From a virus: a stretch of DNA of 31,918 bases. The notes under the pieces are model-generated. The model was not told where the DNA came from, made no database searches, and was given only the letters and a program-made list of their open reading frames with translations. Positions 29,017 to 31,918 of this stretch are shown piece after piece. Location of the stretch: IMG/VR virus record IMGVR_UViG_3300027754_000289, positions 1 to 31,918 of that record. One strand, written 5' to 3'. Position 1 is the first letter of the stretch, and the number at the start of each line of letters is the position of its first letter. A program made the position numbers and the translations under genes.

Positions 29017-30793
29017 TGATTTCCTCTTCTGTCAAGCTAGCGGGAGAAATCCGTAGTAGCTTGTAAAGCCCAGCCCCGACGATGTTCATGCACTCACAAT
29101 CGAGTAAGTGGTTCTGCTTTCCGATTTGCTTCCAGACCATCCTAGTCCTACCAGTTAGCGGATTCTTCACCGCCACCTTTACCTCTGCCCGAATATGGGT
29201 GTGCCAAACTTCGGGGGCATCGTCGGCCACGAATCCGTCTGCGTGGAGGAGGTTCGAGAATATGTCTTTGATGCTAGGGTTAGACCACCGCCAAACTGGA
29301 CATAGCCTCCACTTCCACCCAATCCTAGATTGCCCTGCCTTACCCGATAAGGGGTCGCCATTAGAGATTCTTGCAAAGGGTCGAGTGACTTTTTTTTCCC
29401 CCACAATCTCTGAGAAGGAGGAACGATCTGAACCAACCAAGGCCATCCAGCCGTGCAAGCAACATTGATAATAGACATCTCTAGTTTGATCGCCCGAATC
29501 AATAAAGACCATCTTGGGTAGTACCTTAAACTCCTCTGCCTTTGCTTCTATATCGCCCCAAGTCTCAAGGCGGCCAGCCCATACCATCCGAGACTTGCCT
29601 TCATCGTTGTAGGCTCGAACAAGAACCCAAGTGTGAAATCCACCGGACTCTTGAACATCGACGCTCATCACGCACTTCTCGCCCTCCCTAACCTCTCCCA
29701 TTTTGTAGCCACCCGCCTTAATCTCGATTCGTTCCTGTTCGTGTTCAAGCCAAGGCTCGGCCAAGACTCGATTGATAAAATCTTGTAAGCCCACGATTCC
29801 CGCATATTTATCTTGCAGGAACTTCACCGCCAAGCTCCCAAATGTAACCCAAGGGGCATAGAGGCCGTTGAGGTGGTAGGAGCGTCTATTTTTTTCGCAA
29901 TTAGGATTAGTTGGCCTCCACTCCCCCCCTCTAAGCATAGCGGTTTTTTGTCCGTCAGTAATTGGCTTCTTGCATCCTTCACACTCATAAAAGGCTGATG
30001 ATTTTACTAAGGCGAAGTCATAGACGCTATCCTCTAACTTTGCTTTATCGTCCCACTTGATTTGCCCCCAAATAAGTTTCTGTTTCAATCCACAATGCGG
30101 ACAAGGCACAAAGAAGAACCGCATATCCCCTTTAAGCCACTCGCTCCATATCGTGCTATCTGCCGTAGTCGGGGTGCTGGTGGTTATGATTAGATGATTC
30201 GGGTAGGTGCTAACTCTAGCCTCTGCCAGTTGCAACGCTCCCGCCTCTGTTTTGCTAGACCCTGCCTCTGGATATTTGTCCACCTCATCGAGCATCAAAA
30301 GGGAAACGCTACGAGAGGCAAGATTGGCAGGGCTGTTGCTTCCCACAAACCAAAGGCTCATCTTTCTAAAATGCTGTTCCAGAATCTTGATCTTGTCTGT
30401 GTTGTCGGGCTTTTCTTTGGCTAGGGCTGGGCAGTCATCAATCATCGGTAGCCATCGAGTTTCAGAGAACGATCTAGCAAGAGCCTCGGACGGCATCACC
30501 CAAAGCGCAGGGCAAGGCCGCTCGGCTAGTCGATAGGCTAGGCCAGCGAGAATAGTTGTAGTCTTGGAGGTCTGCGCTCCCCAAACTAGGCACACCCGCC
30601 GAACTGAATCATCCCCGAAAGCCTCTAGGGGTTCTCGGACATAGGGCGTTAAGTTGGTTGAATACGCCCCCGGTATGTTCGTCACCCTTGCCGAAAGAGT
30701 GAGATTCTTCTCTGCCCATTCTGGTATTGAAAGATGTTCCCTTGGCTTGAATAAATCCCTAGTGAATCCGTTGATTTCCGCAAGCGTGTTCAT
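29003..30793 (-). CDS. Terminase large subunit, GpA family
   Basis: The 596-residue protein has the ATPase Walker A as WGAQTSKTTT (residues about 71-80), Walker B as SLLMLDEVDKYP (about 164-175) and a zinc-ribbon pair CPHCG...CEGC near the centre. The nuclease half has VMSVDVQESGGFHTWVLVRA and MVFIDSGDQTRDVYYQ with conserved Asp residues for metal binding. This is the lambda gpA type, associated with cos-site packaging. The start overlaps the HNH stop as ATGA. Length is close to gpA (641). Confidence 0.9.
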   Translation of the reverse strand: MNTLAEINGFTRDLFKPREHLSIPEWAEKNLTLSARVTNIPGAYSTNLTPYVREPLEAFGDDSVRRVCLVWGAQTSKTTTILAGLAYRLAERPCPALWVMPSEALARSFSETRWLPMIDDCPALAKEKPDNTDKIKILEQHFRKMSLWFVGSNSPANLASRSVSLLMLDEVDKYPEAGSSKTEAGALQLAEARVSTYPNHLIITTSTPTTADSTIWSEWLKGDMRFFFVPCPHCGLKQKLIWGQIKWDDKAKLEDSVYDFALVKSSAFYECEGCKKPITDGQKTAMLRGGEWRPTNPNCEKNRRSYHLNGLYAPWVTFGSLAVKFLQDKYAGIVGLQDFINRVLAEPWLEHEQERIEIKAGGYKMGEVREGEKCVMSVDVQESGGFHTWVLVRAYNDEGKSRMVWAGRLETWGDIEAKAEEFKVLPKMVFIDSGDQTRDVYYQCCLHGWMALVGSDRSSFSEIVGEKKVTRPFARISNGDPLSGKAGQSRIGWKWRLCPVWRWSNPSIKDIFSNLLHADGFVADDAPEVWHTHIRAEVKVAVKNPLTGRTRMVWKQIGKQNHLLDCECMNIVGAGLYKLLRISPASLTEEEINGEG

Positions 30794-31074
30794 CGCCTCA
30801 CCATAAGGCTCTTTTCATAAGCCCATTTCGGATTCATATGAATCTTGTGATGGCAATCAAAGCACACCGCCAAGAAGAACTCTACCTCATTGAGCCTGTC
30901 CCCAAATCTCCCCCGCCTGTGGTGAACTTGGCTTGCTACACTTGAACATACTTGGCAGAGAGGGTTGAGAGTTAGGAACTGCTCTCGCACTTCCCTATAC
31001 ACATCGTTCTGCAACTTCCTCTTTTTAGAGACTCGGCGTAGCGGGGTCTTGCGTTTTAGTGGGGAGCGTTTCAT
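30790..31074 (-). CDS. HNH endonuclease
   Basis: The 94-residue protein has a basic N-terminus (MKRSPLKRKTPLRRVSKKRK). This is followed by CQVCSSVASQVHHRRGRFGD and VCFDCHHKIHMNP, giving two CxxC pairs around the HH and terminal H of the HNH fold. HNH genes beside GpA or HK97-type terminases are needed for efficient cos cleavage in several phages, so a packaging role is likely. The ATG overlaps the stop of a 24-residue ORF and the stop overlaps the terminase start, both as ATGA. Confidence 0.85.
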   Translation of the reverse strand: MKRSPLKRKTPLRRVSKKRKLQNDVYREVREQFLTLNPLCQVCSSVASQVHHRRGRFGDRLNEVEFFLAVCFDCHHKIHMNPKWAYEKSLMVRR

Positions 31075-31145
31075 TCGTCGAATTGCGAAAGGCTAAGGCC
31101 AAGGATTGATATGGCAACCAGCAAAAGCAGGAAGCACTCGTTCAC
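31071..31145 (-). CDS. 24-residue hydrophobic peptide between membrane and HNH genes
   Basis: A GTG at 31145 overlaps the previous stop as GTGA and opens a 24-codon ORF, V/MNECFLLLLVAISILGLSL then SQFDE, whose stop overlaps the HNH ATG as ATGA. Both ends are coupled. The single hydrophobic helix is flanked by acidic residues. A double coupling is unlikely by chance, so it may be a true membrane micropeptide or only a translational bridge to the HNH gene. Confidence 0.45.
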   Translation of the reverse strand: MNECFLLLLVAISILGLSLSQFDE

Positions 31146-31279
31146 TTGTTAATCCACTTCCCAATACACTCAAAGAAGGTGACGATCAGATAGGCTAGAA
31201 TGATGAAGCCCCAGAACGCCACATTGAGAATCACGACTGCGAGCACTATCCCAACGGCTATTTTTAACGCTAATATCAT
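31142..31279 (-). CDS. 45-residue membrane protein after the small terminase
   Basis: From the ATG at 31279, overlapping the terminase stop as ATGA, the product is MILALKIAVGIVLAVVILNV then AFWGFIILAYLIVTFFECIG and a KWINK tail, nearly all membrane. Size and the basic end would suit a holin- or antiholin-like membrane protein, but it lies in the packaging genes. A longer in-frame N-terminus is hydrophilic and overlays the terminase gene. Confidence 0.55.
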   Translation of the reverse strand: MILALKIAVGIVLAVVILNVAFWGFIILAYLIVTFFECIGKWINK

Positions 31280-31875
31280 TTGAACTCTCCTTCTGCTTTT
31301 TGGATGGTGATAAAAATCTGATCTACCCCTTCTTGGATGGCCACCTTCGCACACTCTGGGTCAGAGGGATTGGCTCGGGCTGAAAGGGAGGAGGGCATGG
31401 CGTCCATTAGGTTTCGGATTGCTCCGAACCAAGTTGTGATAAACTCCCGCACTTCGTCCATCCTAATCGTCTGCCTTGTTGTTTCCTCATAGCGAGCGTG
31501 TTCCATTTCTGCTTCTGATACTCGCTTCTTGGCTTCGCCCCATCCATTGATTGCAGACCGCATCGCAACTGGATTTTCTGCGTTCTTTGCTTTTACCACT
31601 AGATCGTATGCGGCCACCTCTATTTTCTTTGACCTCTCCAATCTTCCCAAGGAATTTACCAATCTGAATGAGCTTGCGTCTAATTCTTTCTGTGGCTCGG
31701 AGGACGGCAACGATTTCGGAAGGATTGACCTTGCTGTGCTTACCCTTGTTTGATTTGCCAATCGCCATCGTTGAGCGTCCGATTCAGAGGTAAGGGGCAT
31801 CCCCCGCTTCACCATTCTTGAAAGTTGCCCCTTGTCGATGCTCCATTTTTCTCGGAGTTCTTTTTGCGTAATCAT
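31276..31875 (-). CDS. Terminase small subunit (Nu1-like)
   Basis: The 199-residue protein begins with a helix-turn-helix (TQKELREKWSIDKGQLSRMV), as in lambda Nu1, which binds cos DNA. The middle is a charged helix (MRSAINGWGEAKKRVSEAEM). The C-terminal part FITTWFGAIRNLMDAMPSSL then SARANPSDPECAKVAI matches the assembly part of this family. It is followed by HNH and GpA-type large terminase as expected. No clear ribosome-binding site precedes the ATG at 31875. If an upstream gene exists it lies mostly beyond the window. Confidence 0.75.
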   Translation of the reverse strand: MITQKELREKWSIDKGQLSRMVKRGMPLTSESDAQRWRLANQTRVSTARSILPKSLPSSEPQKELDASSFRLVNSLGRLERSKKIEVAAYDLVVKAKNAENPVAMRSAINGWGEAKKRVSEAEMEHARYEETTRQTIRMDEVREFITTWFGAIRNLMDAMPSSLSARANPSDPECAKVAIQEGVDQIFITIQKAEGEFK

Positions 31876-31918
31876 TGGCTAGGGCTATGGCAGAGGCATA
31901 GTCCTCGTTCATTTGGCA
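31784..31918 (-). CDS. Edge ORF that overlaps the small terminase start, uncertain
   Basis: A frame is open from the right window edge through an ATG at 31912 to a TGA at 31784. It encodes MNEDYASAIALANDYAKRTP followed by a basic stretch. It overlaps the terminase gene by about 90 bases in another frame, which is large for this genome. It is in phase with the partial ORF at 1-72 if the molecule is circular. A second frame ending at 31872 would overlap the terminase ATG as ATGA and is an alternative for an upstream gene. Confidence 0.25.
   Translation of the reverse strand, partial: CQMNEDYASAIALANDYAKRTPRKMEHRQGATFKNGEAGDAPYL

Noticed and set aside
29179-29502. 107-residue minus-strand ORF inside the terminase
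   Set aside because: It is an alternate frame of the well-supported large terminase and shows no family feature.
1-31918. CRISPR arrays, tRNA genes, insertion sequences, integrase and attachment sites
   Set aside because: I looked for direct-repeat/spacer patterns, cloverleaf-like sequences, transposase and integrase motifs on both strands and saw none; the only tandem array is the 11-bp set, which has no spacers.

Overview
The window reads as almost all, and possibly all, of a small double-stranded DNA tailed phage (Caudoviricetes). Every supported gene lies on the minus strand, so the genome reads from right to left. Genes are packed with almost no gaps, and many are joined by 4-base ATGA or GTGA stop/start overlaps. 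The head and packaging genes are of lambda type: small terminase, HNH, GpA-type large terminase, gpW-like connector, lambda-type portal, prohead protease, decoration protein and HK97-fold capsid. A tape measure of about 484 residues plus a frameshifted tail-assembly chaperone indicates a short to medium siphovirus-like tail. A lipoprotein spanin and a heptosyltransferase-like enzyme suggest a diderm (Gram-negative-type) host. The host genus cannot be read from the sequence. I see no integrase, repressor, polymerase or helicase, so a virulent phage relying on host replication enzymes is the simplest reading.

Layout from right to left: packaging (31.9-29.0 kb) with two tiny membrane ORFs; portal, protease/scaffold, decoration and major capsid (28.8-23.7 kb), closed by a strong terminator; a block of carbohydrate and methyl-transfer enzymes (23.6-19.6 kb) inserted between head and tail genes; neck and tail genes (19.6-10.98 kb), including two pairs of tandem paralogues and a complete -1 frameshift cassette; a 1,227-residue repeat protein likely to be a fibre or baseplate component (10.96-7.28 kb); a lysis cassette of holin, overlapping spanin pair and M15 endopeptidase (6.7-5.65 kb); then phosphoesterase, small regulators and DNA metabolism genes (5.6-0.08 kb). 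The last group has a possible promoter near 4.2 kb, an adenylation-domain-only ligase-like protein, a PD-(D/E)XK nuclease, a putative annealing protein and a replication initiator.

Main points of interest are: a tandem array of 11-bp repeats followed by an AT-rich repeat inside the replication gene, placed like the lambda origin; a textbook -1 frameshift signal (slippery heptamer, 7-base spacer, hairpin); an AAAGAAAG motif exactly 10 bases before four start codons; a portal protein with several extra C-terminal modules including a cysteine cluster; and an open reading frame that would cross the window ends if the molecule is circular. There is no gene-free stretch over 300 bases; the largest gap is about 110 bases around the capsid terminator.
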